From: Strongylocentrotus purpuratus
Lineage: Eukaryota > Echinodermata > Echinoidea > Camarodonta > Strongylocentrotidae
Length of the DNA: 64,000 bases
Direction: 5' to 3'
NCBI RefSeq assembly: GCF_000002235.5
Contig: NW_022145605.1
Span: 31,049,274 to 31,113,273 of the forward strand
The notes under the pieces were generated by a model. It did no database searches and was not told where the DNA came from. It saw only the letters and a program-made list of their open reading frames with translations. Below are positions 23,735 through 38,484 of the stretch, piece by piece. A program made the translations under genes and the position numbers. Numbering within the stretch: the first letter of the stretch is position 1; each line of letters starts with the position of its first letter.

Positions 23735-26700
23735 CATTATTACTATTATTGTTATTATTATCATTATTATTATTATTGTTATTATCATCATTATTATTAT
23801 TATTATTATTATTATTTATTCTGCAAAAACAAAGAAAATCTCCTTGGAATCACAGAGGAGTGAAGGTATTGTTTGGAATTACAGATTTAAAAAAGAAAGA
23901 AGCGTTAATGAGCTTCAGCGAAAGATGATGTAGAACATTGAACCTTTATAAATTAGATACAGAGTTGACTGGCAGGTAATAAACAGCATCAGAATAATTT
24001 GTTAGGAAGTACATGTATGATGATAATACTATTGATTGTACAGTTCTTATGAAGCGCATAATATATTTGTTAACATCTCTACGCGCTGTAGGAAAAATGA
24101 AAAAGAATAAGTAAATACTAGTAAGGAAAAAGAAAATATACTGCACGGTAATATTCTGCACAGCATGGTCATATTCTAAATAGAAGGACGTGTGTGTAGG
24201 ATTTATTCACCTCTTATTAAAGAGATACGTTTTAAAAGATGTCTTGAACGTATCCATGGTATCCGTATGTTTATAGCTTTCACACAGTTATAGCGTATTT
24301 CTTGTTTTGGTAAACACTCCTAGAAGCCTCATAAAGTGTCATTGAGTTTAGTTGATAAATACCAAGATAATAGCACTGCTAAGCTGCTTTAAAAAAAAAA
24401 TTCTCCTCAACTGGAATATTAAACAAGTGAGAAATAAAGATAATAAAATGATTAATATTACACAGGTGTTTGGGTGAAGGAAGCGATGCAGTCCCTCTGA
24501 AACGCCAATATGGGTAGGGGGATGGGGGAAGGGGGGGGGGGAGGGACTATCATCATCTTTGTAATAGAATGGACGTACCTGCGTCATAGAATGTCAAGGT
24601 GCAATGTAGGGGTCAAGGATGTGTCCCTGTCCCTCTAAGATGATATCTACAGGATGTATATTCTAAGTTCCAAGTTGTTCAAACACCTGTGATTAGCTGC
24701 GGAGGGATTTTAGCAATTGCCTACATTTTGCATCCCGTTAGATATTTACACTTAATGAAGCGATCCACGGCGAGACGGCCCGGTGGCCAAAGCCGCCCCG
24801 CCTAGTACCGACTCAGAAAATGTTAAAGTATAACTTTAGTTCTTGAAGTGTAGAAAACGAAGATAAATCAAAGTCACTAAAACAAATTCTTGATTGGAGT
24901 TGAAGATTTATTAAAATAAACGTAGAATTAATAAAATCACGAAGTTCATGTTTTGGGGCTGGGCAACCCAATTGACGCAAATTAGCAACTCATGTCGGTA
25001 TCGTAACGGAAAAGAGGTCCCGCTCCAGAGACGCAACTCGGTTTTTATCCCCCCGAACTGACACGCCTCGTCCTCCCAAAAATTGAGGCGTGTCACACAG
25101 ACGCTTTGCGTAATATCAATCCACCCATAATTAGTTTCCCTATTAACCCTTACTGTACTGGGCTATTTTGAGCACCCACTGACTGGGGGGGGGCCTGGGA
25201 GGCCCCCCCCTATGATCTCGGCCGTCGATTGTCCGATGAACACGAAAATTTGCATGTTTGTAGATATTTACGTAAGGAACAAGATGGTATAATTAGTTTT
25301 TTCCGAATATGCAAATTTTTGTCGTTAGCCTAATTAATTATGCAAAATGCGCTAATTTTATGCATTTTACCGAAAACGTGTCAAACTCCACTTTTTGAAT
25401 GTTGAAACTCATTATTCATATGAAACTTCTTTTCTAACACAAAAAAGTTATTTTAATGTAATTAATAATGATAATTTATGCAAATTTTGGTGCGATTTTC
25501 ATTTTTTTTTTTTTTTTTTGATGACATGCGCATACTAATTGTTATGTAACGCCTAACAGGTATATCCGATTTCGACGAAAATGGTATCAAAATGTGCGTA
25601 AGACTTGAGGGAAAAAAGTCATGAAACGACAATTAAAAATTCCAAGCGGTTGCAGCGCAATCTCCGAAAATGTCGAGGGGGGGGCCTCCCAGGCCCCCCC
25701 CCCCCCAGTACAGTAAGGGTTAAAAGGTCCTATATTTCTTGGCGAATTTACCCCCTCGGATATAAGGCGCTCCGGATGATCCGCATCTCTATTCCTCACA
25801 TACTTCTTTCACGCACCCACCTGTGTCTCTTACATTCTAATCTTTCAAACAAGAGATGCAAATCACCCGGAGACCCAACAACCCTGGAAATTAATTCAAT
25901 GAATATAAAAAGGGATAAATGTTGCTATGTCCGTCCACACTAGCGAGCCCACATGCTTCTGGCTATTACACACCTGTAATCCTCACTTCCTTTCTCATAC
26001 TATTTCGATAGTGTGAACAGACCCGGCAACAAGGAAAAACCCTTCCAATTGTAATACAAATCTATTTCCCAAATTTGCCTAATTAAATTTAAGTCAACTG
26101 TGGCGACACGCCCAGCGACACCTAATCCAATCGGCCAAGCCGAAAAAGTAGAGCCAAAATTAAGAGCGCAACGTCTCGGAACAGGTGTTAAAAATAGCAT
26201 ACAAGGAATTCACCATGTATGTTTGTAAACATAGTTCTAGCGAAATCTACCAGGAATTTGCCTTGTACATGTACGTCAATGAACCTTTGAGGAAAACGTA
26301 AACACGAGAATATCCATATCATTACAAACTCCCCTACTGAAACGATCTGTCCCATAAGATCGCAAAAAAAAAAAAAAAAAATTCTCGTCATATATACGTT
26401 CCCCTCCAAGTTACACACACGTACATGGCTGCCCAGCCCTAAAACATCTACAATAACTTCATATACATCATATAAAGCCAACATGGCTTCCAAATTACAA
26501 TATATAAACACACATATCAAACTGGTAATCCAACTCACAAAAATACCCACTAGTTCAAACATACTTAGAAATATCACCTCCCATTAATGACACCCTTTGC
26601 ATATTAAAACAGCATGTCAATATTTTGCAAGTAAATGCACAACCTTAACTCAATAGTCAATTAAACAAACCCTCAAACTCTAAAATTTTCCTTCTTTTTC

Positions 26701-29700
26701 CCTCCTCTCTTCATCCACATAATTGACCAATTATGTGGTCCTGCCTAAAGAGGCAATAACAAAATTAAAATTTTAATCCAAAAACCTATTATAAATCCCT
26801 CGAGTGTCCTATTCCTGCATGGTTAACAAAAACGCCCAAATTTCCCTACAGCAGACTATGAAACCTACCACTATCATGTCTCCAACTACTTGTAATTATA
26901 GCCTGAAACTGTTTGCGAAGCTTAGGGAAGTGTCACAACCCCGGCGGTCAGAGCCGGATACCCCAGACCTCCTCCAACCGGTTGTTGGGACTGCTCCTGC
27001 CACTTGTAAACATCCATATGTAATCAGAAACGAGTAAAAATTGAAATATACTAGTGAAAATACATGCACCTTCTCCGAACACTGGAATAGACAACGATAC
27101 TTGTAACTGGAAAAATATAAAAATTTGTAATATGCAGACCTATGGAATATACAACCAATTTCAGCACGCAATTAGGCAAAAATCACCATAACCATAAATG
27201 ACCCCAAATAAAATCAGGACGGGTGCCCAGCCCTAAAACAGTAAAAGTTTGATAATTAAAATTATTAACTCTCCAATTTGATGTAAACGACTAATTACCG
27301 TGATAATTAACCGTCAATATTACGGTCCCTTCAATAAAAATACGAAATATCCGACTGTACATAGAATATCTCAAAATTTGTAGATAATCAGCGCAAAACT
27401 GATTTTGGTAAATTAAAAGGGTTAGAATGTCTACCCTTAGTTTGTCTTTGCGACCTTCTTGGGATGGCACCATCCTGATTCCCTGGAACATTAACATCTC
27501 CCGCTCGCCCTGCTACATCCTCCCCTACTGGATCTATACCTACTTTATCAAAATTAGGAACCAACATATACTCTCCCCTACTGGATCTATACCTACTTTA
27601 TCAAAATTAGGAACCAACATATACTCTCCCCTACTGGATCTATACCTACTTTATCAAAATTAGGAACCAACATATACTCTCCCCTACTGGATCTATACCT
27701 ACTTTATCAAAATTAGGAACCAACATATACTCTCCCCTACTGGATCTATACCTACTTTATCAAAATTAGGAACCAACATATACAACATATATACTAAAAG
27801 GCCCTAGATCTTATTAATTCATAGGTCTTATTTCTACCTTGATGTCCCCATTCATCATGACATCCTACCAACACATTCTTACGTAAACATTGAGGAAGTA
27901 AAACTTGGAATATCTCCCCAAATACAGGGTCTAGCACTCTTCTTACTAACAAACCATCTTTCAATGAAAGGCGAGACCAATGATTTAACATTATCAGGTT
28001 CTGAAGGATGTTTGAAGTATTCATCACCGGGTGCCCAATTTTGGGACCACCGCTCCCATACAAACTTCAGTTCGGGGTCTTCTTTCTGCATTTGGATTAA
28101 CTGATCTTTTGTGTAAGATGGAAATATGCCAGAAGAGCTAGGCTCTGCAAACGACTGTTGGTCAGGATTGTCACTATGCACACGTACAGGGGAACTACAA
28201 GCATTTAATTGTACTTTAACAGATGAGGATTGATATGATTACGATCGTAAAAGGCCTGTTGCAGAGACTGTACAGTCTGTGTCTTACCAAAGTGGTTCTG
28301 CAAAATAGTAACTATTTGATTTGTATCTAGTGTTTCAGAATAACATCGTAACTCTTTACGTGCCGGCCCCTCCAAATGAGCCTTGATCACACTGACCTTT
28401 TGGGTCTCTGAAATTTGTGACTGTTCACAATATAGGTCAACCTCTTCTAACCAATCTTCTAATAACATACCACCCTGCCCTGAAAATCTATCCAACCTAG
28501 CGGTTGTCCTACCAGTAGGTGTAATCCGGATACCCTGTAGGGCTTCGGTAAAACCCGTTACCAAATCTTTAACTCTTCAGCCATAATTATTATTATCTAT
28601 TGTAAATATTATTAAGTAATTAGTCTAATATAAACATTAAGGCAAGGGATGCAACCTCGGTTACCATATATAGCATAAAACCACTAAATACTGCTTACCT
28701 TAATTTTTGGAAGAGATGTATACTAGGCGAGCCAGAGTGAAACCAGAACCATATTCTTAGTTACCATATGTATATATGAAAAAAACACACCTTCACTACT
28801 GTTCTCGTTTACAAGGATTATATAAATTTACCAGTCAATTAATGAATTATGCCGTCAGATAATACACTAAATGTTCTGAGTAATGGTATACATCAAAAGA
28901 CGTATCTAATTGTATATAATGCCATACGTAACAAGGCATAGAATTAATTATCATATATAGATAAAGTGTTCTAAGTTCAAGACATACCAGAGATGTCAAT
29001 CCGCTGCCTGCATCCGTCACCCTCAGAAATACTCCCTCCTAGTGATGTCTGAACACGCCTTAGATCGCCGTAAATACACAGTCTTGCAGATCCTCTCGAT
29101 GGCGATGATGTTGTGTCGCGTCGATGTAGTTGACTGCAAGACTTCACGTCTACGGAGATCACAGGACGAACCGTTAGGCTACGCAGAAAACCCGTAGACC
29201 AGCTACGAGACCAGCTGAACGTACCTAGTTTCCCGGCACCGCGGCCTTCTAATTCACCGGAACGATGCAAGCATGCAACACTGAAGGCATGTGCCGCCGA
29301 CCATGAATGAAGTGACGATATCACCTCTCCGCTGACACAAGCAGCGAGCCCCTTCAAGATGACACCCACGCAGCCCTAAAGTACTACCGTTTTCCCAGCA
29401 TAAAAGAATCACCAGCTACGCTTCCACCGTCGCTTCGTCGCGCTGTAGCTCTGCGGAAATTAGCTCCTGGGCCCCCTCGTCAGGAAACCACCAGCAGAAG
29501 AAAATTTCACTCCTCTCAATACTCTCCGATGCTGAGCGGCCGACAAAAAAAAAAAGTTAGTTCGAAGCCCAGGGGTTCTTGGACTCCGTCCTCGTGACAA
29601 CCCCAACAGATCCACATATAACTAGTTGACGGATGTGAGCTAAAAAAATCTCTGCAGCTCTCCGCTGACGTCGCTAATATATCTTGAAGTTCAATGGTAA

Positions 29701-32700
29701 TGGTTGAAGTAATGAACAAGTGTCGCACCCCATCCGTACGCTACCAATTGAAGCGATCCACGGCGAGACGGCCCGGTGGCCAAAGCCGCCCCGCCTAGTA
29801 CCGACTCAGAAAATGTTAAAGTATAACTTTAGTTCTTGAAGTGTAGAAAACGAAGATAAATCAAAGTCACTAAAACAAATTCTTGATTGGAGTTGAAGAT
29901 TTATTAAAATAAACGTAGAATTAATAAAATCACGAAGTTCATGTTTTGGGGCTGGGCAACCCAATTGACGCAAATTAGCAACTCATGTCGGTATCGTAAC
30001 GGAAAAGAGGTCCCGCTCCAGAGACGCAACTCGGTTTTTATCCCCCCGAACTGACACGCCTCGTCCTCCCAAAAATTGAGGCGTGTCACACAGACGCTTT
30101 GCGTAATATCAATCCACCCATAATTAGTTTCCCTATTAAAAGGTCCTATATTTCTTGGCGAATTTACCCCCTCGGATATAAGGCGCTCCGGATGATCCGC
30201 ATCTCTATTCCTCACATACTTCTTTCACGCACCCACCTGTGTCTCTTACATTCTAATCTTTCAAACAAGAGATGCAAATCACCCGGAGACCCAACAACCC
30301 TGGAAATTAATTCAATGAATATAAAAAGGGATAAATGTTGCTATGTCCGTCCACACTAGCGAGCCCACATGCTTCTGGCTATTACACACCTGTAATCCTC
30401 ACTTCCTCTCTCATACTATTTCGATAGTGTGAACAGACCCGGCAACAAGGAAAAACCCTTCCAATTGTAATACAAATCTATTTCCCAAATTTGCCTAATT
30501 AAATTTAAGTCAACTGTGGCGACACGCCCAGCGACACCTTATCCAATCGGCCAAGCCGAAAAAGTAGAGCCAAAATTAAGAGCGCAACGTCTCGGAACAG
30601 GTGTTAAAAATAGCATACAAGGAATTCACCATGTATGTTTGTAAACATAGTTCTAGCGAAATCTACCAGGAATTTGCCTTGTACATGTACGTCAATGAAC
30701 CTTTGAGGAAAACGTAAACACGAGAATATCCATATCATATCCATATCCATATCATGATGTAGATCATGCATGGATTTCAAAACATGTCACACACACACAC
30801 ACACATATATATATATTGATCTATGTATAAGTAGAACAATATGGGACCATTTGCATCATAATAATAGTATATCTCTGTAAAGCGCTTAGAGACATTAATA
30901 ATAATAATTATAATAGTGGGTTCTTGTATAGCGCTCATGTCAGTCAGATTAGACCCTCCTGGCGCTCCCGATTATTGCCCTGGCTTTAGCACTGCTGCCA
31001 TACGGCGCTCTAGCATTTCAAGGAATAAATTCCTACCAGGTACCCATTGTAGATGTATTGAGCGCTTTATAAAGCGGAATATTATTATCATGTTTCATTC
31101 CTTCTCTAGGTATCTGCTATGACGAGCTGAACAACGCAATCTGGACTTGTTCTCCAGACTGGGTGGATCAGTGGCAGAATCCCGGGCTTCGAGCCACTCA
31201 CCATGTCTGTAAGCAGCTTGGTGTACCGCAACCTCCCCTCACAGACAGAGCACCACAAGGTAAATGTGTGCTCGCAAGAGATGTCCATTCCAGTGAATGC
31301 AATTGCCGTTAATTAAGTTTTGTTAGATATACATGACTTTACAAGTCGCTGGTATACGTTTGGCAAGATTAACAATTCAGAATGATTTTGAATCATTTCT
31401 CTATTCCATGGATTTCTAGCTTTGATATTATTAAAGATAAAAAAAAAAAATCTCTCCCAATAACAATTTTACCAGAATAGTAATACAGTGAAACCTGTCT
31501 ATAAAGAGCACCCAAGGGAGAAAAGTGGTCTTTATGTACAGGTTCCTTTAGTACATGTTTCAATGAGAAACCATTTTCAAGGGGAAAAAAAATGTGGTCT
31601 TTGTAGACAGGTGGTCACTAAACCAGGTTAGATTGAAGCAACATTCTCAAGAAATCACAATCTCTTATCTCCTAATTTTATTAACCCATTCCCACCCAAC
31701 AGATAACATGCTGGAGGTGTCCGAGGTGGTGGGTCTGCTCTTACACCACGTGGGTAGCTCCAGCTGTCACAACGTACACAGCGAGATGTACCAGAGCCCC
31801 GCCCTGGGGAGACTCCTGGCTGCCCCGACCCCGCCCCCAATCACCCATCTCAGGAGACTGTGTGCCATACTGGAGAAGGCAGTGGAGGAAAGGAACCTGC
31901 CTATCATCCAGTGCATGCTGGTTGTTCTACAGGTAGGTTTTCTAGTAGAAGCTGTTCTAAAGCCTGTCTGCACTAGTTTGGCAAAGAGGGATTAGACCTC
32001 CCTGCAAGGTCACTGACAGGTGGTTATCTCATCAAATCAGCTCTTAAGTAACATTGGAAAAAGGGTATCATGGGGGACTGACAGGCACCGATTAGGCATT
32101 GTTTGCTACATGTATATAGAGAGCGCTAGCTACACATGTATAAGTAGTGCAGTGGGGCTTTAACTGCCGTCTGTTAACATAACTTAGTCACATTTATAAT
32201 TAATAAATGACACATATTTGGAAAGCTTAGATCCTCCTCTTTTATTTGATGCAACTCATATGATGCATATGTCACACATGGGTGATTACAATGAATTTGA
32301 AGAGAGGAAACCAAAGTCATTTGGCAGACAGGACCTGAATTTCAAAGAGAAAATCACATTTCTAGAAAGTTGAGTTTCTGCCCTTTTATATGACACCTCA
32401 ATCAGGAAAAATGAGCAAGGAATGACAAAGTTCTGTTTGTTTGAAGTAGTGCTTGCATTTCCATAATTTTATTAAACAAATTTGTTTTCACTTGCTGCCT
32501 GCCGTAGCAACAAGCAGAATTGACAAAAGACTTAACTCCGTTTTCGTTGACAATCAGCCGTAGACGGAAGAATTCATGCACGACTATATTGAGCGGTCTT
32601 TGTATACAAGTTTGACTGTATATTTGAATATGCCACACATGTAAAGGCCACTTCTCTATAAAGTGATCACCTTTATTGTTTCTCTCTCAGAAGAAATGAG

Positions 32701-35587
32701 TGTTGCAGAACCTGCTTGGAAAGGCCACCGCTGTACAGTGGCTATCTTTTCTGTCTCCCGTAGTCTCTGTAGACAGATTTTTTACTGTATTTTGAGTCCT
32801 TACCATCACTGTGCAGACTTTTCATTTTTTTTAGAGGCCACATGGACATAACATTTCACTTTAATCTCTTCTATGATCTCTCACTTGCTGCAGTGCCTTT
32901 CTCCCCCCCCCCCCCTCCCCGTCTAGATAAAACTTTAAAACTGTACTACTTATAGCTACTTGCGCCCTCTATATAGCAAACAATGCCTAAGTAGTGACTA
33001 TTGATCCCCCATGGTCCCCTTTTTCTTATGTTAATTGAGAGCTTATTTGATGAGATAACCACCTGTCAGTGACCATGCAGGGAGGTCTAATCCCTCCTGG
33101 CCAAACTAGTGCAGATAGGCTCTTAAACAAAAAAGACAAGGTAGGGTACTTTTGCCATGTCTTTTTGTAATTAAACACTTTAGTTCAGCCTTTTGGGCCT
33201 AAGAATGACCACGCTGACCTGTCCTGTTCATTCAAGAAGTGAAAGTGTTGTTTCCATTTCCTCTTTGACCTGTCGACTTCCTCTTTGGGCCTATTGATTA
33301 GAGGATGTCTTCCATTCTTTTCAACGATAGACGTTGAAATCCAGCCAGTTGACCTCGACCATGTGGTCTAGAAATGAGCAATAGACTGCATGGTTTTCAG
33401 CAGGAGGTGACCCATCACTGCCTGTTCAGTGTTGAAAGGCTGATAAACGATTGGTTTTCTCTCTCTGTTTCAGAGTCTCTATTTCAAGTTCACTTTTCAT
33501 CTCAGTGACTCTGCAATACCATTGCTACAAATCTAGTTAGCTTTCATCATACTATGTAATGTCAAGATTGCATGAAGCGGATTTACATTTATTGGAAGGG
33601 GATGACCAACGTTCATGAGTGATTGAAAGAAATGATACCACCGATTGTATTTCAAAATTCAGCTTGTCAATACAATTGTAAGGCATATCTTTTCTAACAG
33701 TATATCACTTGATTGTGGAGAGGTGTTTACTTGACCATATGTACATACAGTTAACCACCAAATTATTCACACACTTTCCAAGATTTTTTATTTTTCAAAG
33801 TATTTGAAAACAATTATTTCTCCCAATTTACGTTTCTTGAATATGTGACGTATTAAAGCTTACATCTTAAATTATTCAACAAAGGCCGATATTCAACCAG
33901 TCCACCTTTCATTCTTGAGTTATGAAAAACAAAAAAAATATCAAGTTTACAATAGGTATGCCTAATTTAGTTGTTAATTGAATGATGAATATGATCCAAG
34001 ATGGGATATAGAGGAGGTTCTTGGGAGTTCAAAATCATATTTCGTTGCCAGTGAATGGTCACTTTATTACAAGAAATAGCGATTAAAGGCATCGTTTAAC
34101 AATGTTAAATCTGAGATGCACGGCCCTGCGTGGTTATCAGTGTCTGTGATGTGGTGGAATATTGAAGCCCTACAAAAAATTGCGCTTCAAATGATCATGA
34201 AGTGCCTCAAAAAAGTAAAAAATCTTTGAGTGACCGGTGTTGACCATACTCATTTTCCCCAATAAACTGTAGTGTTATAAAAACTGTGAGGAAAACAAAA
34301 AATGACATTTCGATTTCAATCATAAATATCTTGATAATCAGACAGGCGATTGGCTTGTTAAAGTCAAGGGATTCCTGACTGACCTAAAGATTTATAATTT
34401 TGATTGCAGCATGAGCTAAATCCAGTATTTTGTTTCAGAATCTGAGGCAATGTTTAATACAGAGTAACTTTATATTCTCTGTTTCAATGATCTATTCCTC
34501 AGGTTGTCTTCAAGTCACATGCATTCAATCCAGAACACTTGGATGAGAGAAACATCTTGGAAAGGACCAGGTAAGCTTTTGAAAAAAATCAATACAGCAC
34601 ATTCCTTTTTATTATTTGTATTATTTTACAGCTTTCCTGAATTCTAGTCGGACAATTCAGTTATGTTATGATATTGTTAACTTGTATATTGTCATAGAAT
34701 ATTTGCCCTCTCTTTTTCATCTTTAAATGTAGATGTATTTGTGTTGTTCCTATGCAAGGTATGTTTCATGGTTTTAGGCAGGGCTAATATTTACAGGGTT
34801 TTTGTATACAAATTTCCTTGCCACGATATGCTATAGCTTTAATCTTTACCATGTTGTTCTTACTCTTCCCTCCAAGGAAACTGGTCTGGGGTCTTCTGAC
34901 ATCCACAGATGAGAAGTTCAGGGCTGAGAGACTGATAACCGAAGCCTGTAATGTCATCAAGTAAGTTACAGCATCGGTATCGTTAGTAAGGCTGCGACAA
35001 GTACTCAAATACTTTTCCTGCCGTGTAAAACAAAATAGGGGTTTGTAAAAAAAATTATAAAAAAATCATTTATAAAATATTATCAAAAAAAAAAAAAAAA
35101 TGGCCGCCGAGTATTCAAGTAGGTGGGAGTGTACTCAGCCTTAATCGTCAGTGTTTGGTGATTTATGTTGTCTGACCATTTATCAGAAATTTGCGCACCA
35201 ACCTACTTTCAAACTTTGGATATCCCAGTTAGAAGACCACTAGTCTACCTCTGGTCTATCACAGTTGACAATTAAGATTTATGTCTCTGTATTGTTGCGT
35301 GATTGGATCTGATGTTATTCTGAGCTCACCATAGTGAAAGTCATGAATGTATATTTGCACACAATAATGAAATTCCAATCCCCAAAGAAGATGTGTACTG
35401 CATGATGAATATGAATGGCCAAATATCTCTTGCTTAATCGCATACATCAGGCCTGATAATTGCCGATTTAAATCGGTTTCCCGATTTTTTTTTTCCTTCC
35501 TGATTTTACTCCTATTTTCCCAATTTCTCCCTCATTTTCCCTATTTTCCCCAATTTTTTTACTCAAAGGGGGGGTGATTGAGGAAAA

Positions 35588-35621
<34 letters not shown>

Positions 35622-38451
35622 TGCGCACTATAATTACCCCTTATACATTTACTTTTAAATTACATGTATATCAAGATTGCCTGTACCGCTGACCAAGTTA
35701 ATGAGCATTTGAATGTTTTGGCTCTAACTGTTCATTATTATCTTACAGGACTGGCCTTTCGGTGCTCTTCAACGGTGCCAATCAGATGAACGGTCTCCTT
35801 CGTCAGCTCCTGAGTGAGGGAGACTCTCGGGCCTCCTTGGGGAAGCTCCGGGATATGATCCTGATGGAGCTAGCTCGTCAACTGAGACAAACTCCCTGCA
35901 AGGCGACCTCCATTCACAAGTAAGCAACACTTTTATGATAAATATGATGATTTTGATGATGATATGTCTCCTTTGAGTGATGGAGACCCACGAGCCTCCT
36001 ATTGGGAAGGATGCAGCTAATAACTCTTTGGACTGATTTTGTGTATATTCATTTGAAATGTGAATTCTAAAAGTACCAGTTGCATTGCAGTCTTTTGGTA
36101 ATAATTGCAAGGCATTACTTTGTGTGGAAGGTTGAACATGTAATGTGTGCAGAATAATTGATTTTTTTTTTCAAGTTGAATTTTACCAATAACTGTACCT
36201 CGTAAAATCTCAAACGGATTTAAGTGTCTGTTCAAATTTCAATATGTATAAAAGATCTTTGTTTTTTTGTCGGAGAAACTTATTGCCTTTGTCATGACTA
36301 AAACACCTACTTTCTGCTGTATTCATGTAGCCATACTTGAAAACTCATCATATCTTTATTCCCAGGTTAAAAATGAGAAAATACACTTGGAAATCATGTA
36401 CATGTACATGCATGGTGTCTGACAGTTTGATAATCTTTTCTTCATCAGGTTCGATGAAGGGTTGGTCCAGTTGATCATGAATATATCAGAGAGGGAATCA
36501 CGTCAACTTCTCACTCAGTGCCTCACCAGGAATAAACCAGCTGAATCTATTACATCTAATGTACCAGTAAGTAAACCTTAAAGGGATAGTTGAGTTCTGT
36601 TGCAGAGGGCGCAACACAAAATAATTTTTTTGTGAGATAATGAAAAACTGAGTGTCAAATTTGAAAGAACATACAATTTAAATGACAAAATCATCTTTGT
36701 TTGATTAAAATCGGTTCAGAGATGGCTGAAATATCCATAAATATAGCAATTTCTAATACTTGTGTACCACCACAAATATTAGATAATTTGAAAAAACAAA
36801 ATAGCGCCTTTTACGTCGTATTTCAGCCGATGTCGATGTTTGCTTTTTTGTTGGCATTGTCATGTTGGTTATATTACGCGCAACCAGCCGGCCCATGTAT
36901 TGTTATTTTTAATTAAATAATTAATGAACGGTCACCATATTTTTTTGAAAGTAGAGCTGAATTAGTATGATCGTATTGGCTAAATTTCACACATTTTGGG
37001 GTTTAAAATTACCTTCATAGCAATTTTAGGTTCTAAAAGGGCTCTAGAAATGTCATAGATAAGAATAAGAGCAATAACCATGCACTTTGAAGGCATTTGC
37101 GGTTTGAAAACAGAACACAACTGTCCCTTTAACTAATCATGGGCCCTGTAACATAAAAACCAACTTACAATCAATTGTGAAAATCTGTTGTATCTCCAAT
37201 CTTGCAGCAAGGAATCCCATCTTACCTGGCATTGTGTCCATCTGAAAAAGAAACTTAATCAAAAGACTCATTTTTTTTTAAATTTACGACTTATGAAGAA
37301 GATTTGATCAACTGTAATTTGTTATGTTACTGGGCCCATATGTAGTAATCTTTTCTGAATAATTGACGAATCTGCCAAGTTCAGTATATCGTCAACTGAA
37401 ATATATTTCCTCTTACTATAGCAGGACAAAAAACATGGAACAACATTCCACTTTGTAGTGGAGGGACAACTTTTCCCGCCACCTGCCAAAGATCTCTTCT
37501 TAGATACCTTCCTCCCAAGTTCTAATGTGACCTAAGACATTTGTTTTGTATACTGTAATTGTATGTGTAGATTGAGCATACTACATGTCTTAACATCTGA
37601 TGTTTACATACAAAACTACTTTGAATGGAAATTGGATCCCATCCCTATCTTCCCATTGTTTCATAGACGCAGGCTATGTTAAGGGGTAAACTGTCCCTCG
37701 GATAGGACGTTAAATTGAGGACCTGTGTAGAGGAGAGTCACCGCCTTTACACGTTAAGAACCCTCTGCACTATTCGTATAAGAGTAGGGGGAAACCCCCG
37801 TGTAATGGTCCACCTGCACACCCAATCAGTTATACCGGGAGGAGAGACTCAAGGGTTACAGTGATTCAGTTTGCTTTTCGCCTCCCATGCACAAGTGACG
37901 CCAAATACTTGATAATAATAATAATAATAATCTCATTGCTTGTACAGCTTGCCAGCCCTTGTCAGCAGTTCCTGACATCCCTTGAGATACACACCTTGCA
38001 AGGCATCATCATGAGTGATGAGAATGAGGAGGACGGGACTGCCACCGGTGCTACTCCCCAAGGGGCTACCTCTCTCAAGCCCTGTTCAAAGGATGTAGAG
38101 AACACAGTCCTCAAACTGGCTACTAAGATTTTCAACGGATGTGAACAGGTGAGAAATTGTGATAGTGATGATTTGATGGTGATGTTGATGGTGGTGGTGG
38201 TGGTTGTGGTAGTGAGGATGATGATGGTGATGATGGTAGTGGTGGTTATGGTGATGATGATGATGATGATGATGATGATGACGATGATAATGATTATGAT
38301 GATAATAGTAATGATGGTGATGATGATGAAGATGATGAAGATGATGGTGGTGATGAAGATAGTGATGATGATGTGATGGTGATGTTGATGGTGGTGGTGG
38401 TGGTTGTGGTAGTGAGGATGATGATGGTGATGATGGTAGTGGTGGTGATGG

Positions 38452-38484
<33 letters not shown>

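Larger units (their letters stand above)
24756..30737 (-). mobile_element. Ty3/gypsy-type LTR retrotransposon, internally deleted
   Basis: Two 989-bp LTRs (the left one interrupted by a MITE) bound 3.4 kb of internal sequence. On the - strand the LTR reads TGATATGG ... CGCTTCA. Beside the right LTR the primer-binding site TGGTAGC... (29747 downward) resembles the 3' end complement of initiator tRNA-Met. Beside the left LTR a polypurine tract AGTAGGGGAG precedes the LTR. Internal remnants are a gag capsid-like segment and the region up to the integrase zinc finger; protease, reverse transcriptase, RNase H and the integrase core are missing. By eye the LTRs differ by only two substitutions and no indels apart from the MITE, so insertion was recent. 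It is non-autonomous. I could not find a clean target-site duplication. Confidence 0.88.
23655..31109 (+). other. HECTD4 intron 8
   Basis: 7.5 kb. Holds the microsatellite at its start, a G-rich run near 24529-24545, the reverse-oriented LTR retrotransposon (24756-30737) and SINE-like sequence before exon 9. No host gene seen. Confidence 0.75.
31933..34502 (+). other. HECTD4 intron 10
   Basis: 2.6 kb. Two inverted copies of the gccccactgca repeat (31957-32165 and 32935-33125), a C-run at 32903-32925, and a TTAA MITE (34087-34452). No gene. Confidence 0.65.

Noticed and set aside
25605..25943. Open frames in the LTR and MITE
   Set aside because: Part of an LTR and a MITE duplicated (without the insertion) at 30.1 kb; no protein resemblance.
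27525..27785. CRISPR-like array
   Set aside because: The repeats are contiguous 53-bp tandem units without unique spacers, in a eukaryotic retroelement.
28977..29369. 130-codon - strand frame in the LTR element leader
   Set aside because: No gag/pol motif; likely chance.
24751..30742. Target-site duplication of the LTR element
   Set aside because: The flanks cttaa and tatcc do not match; a ccatat microsatellite at the right end may have altered it.
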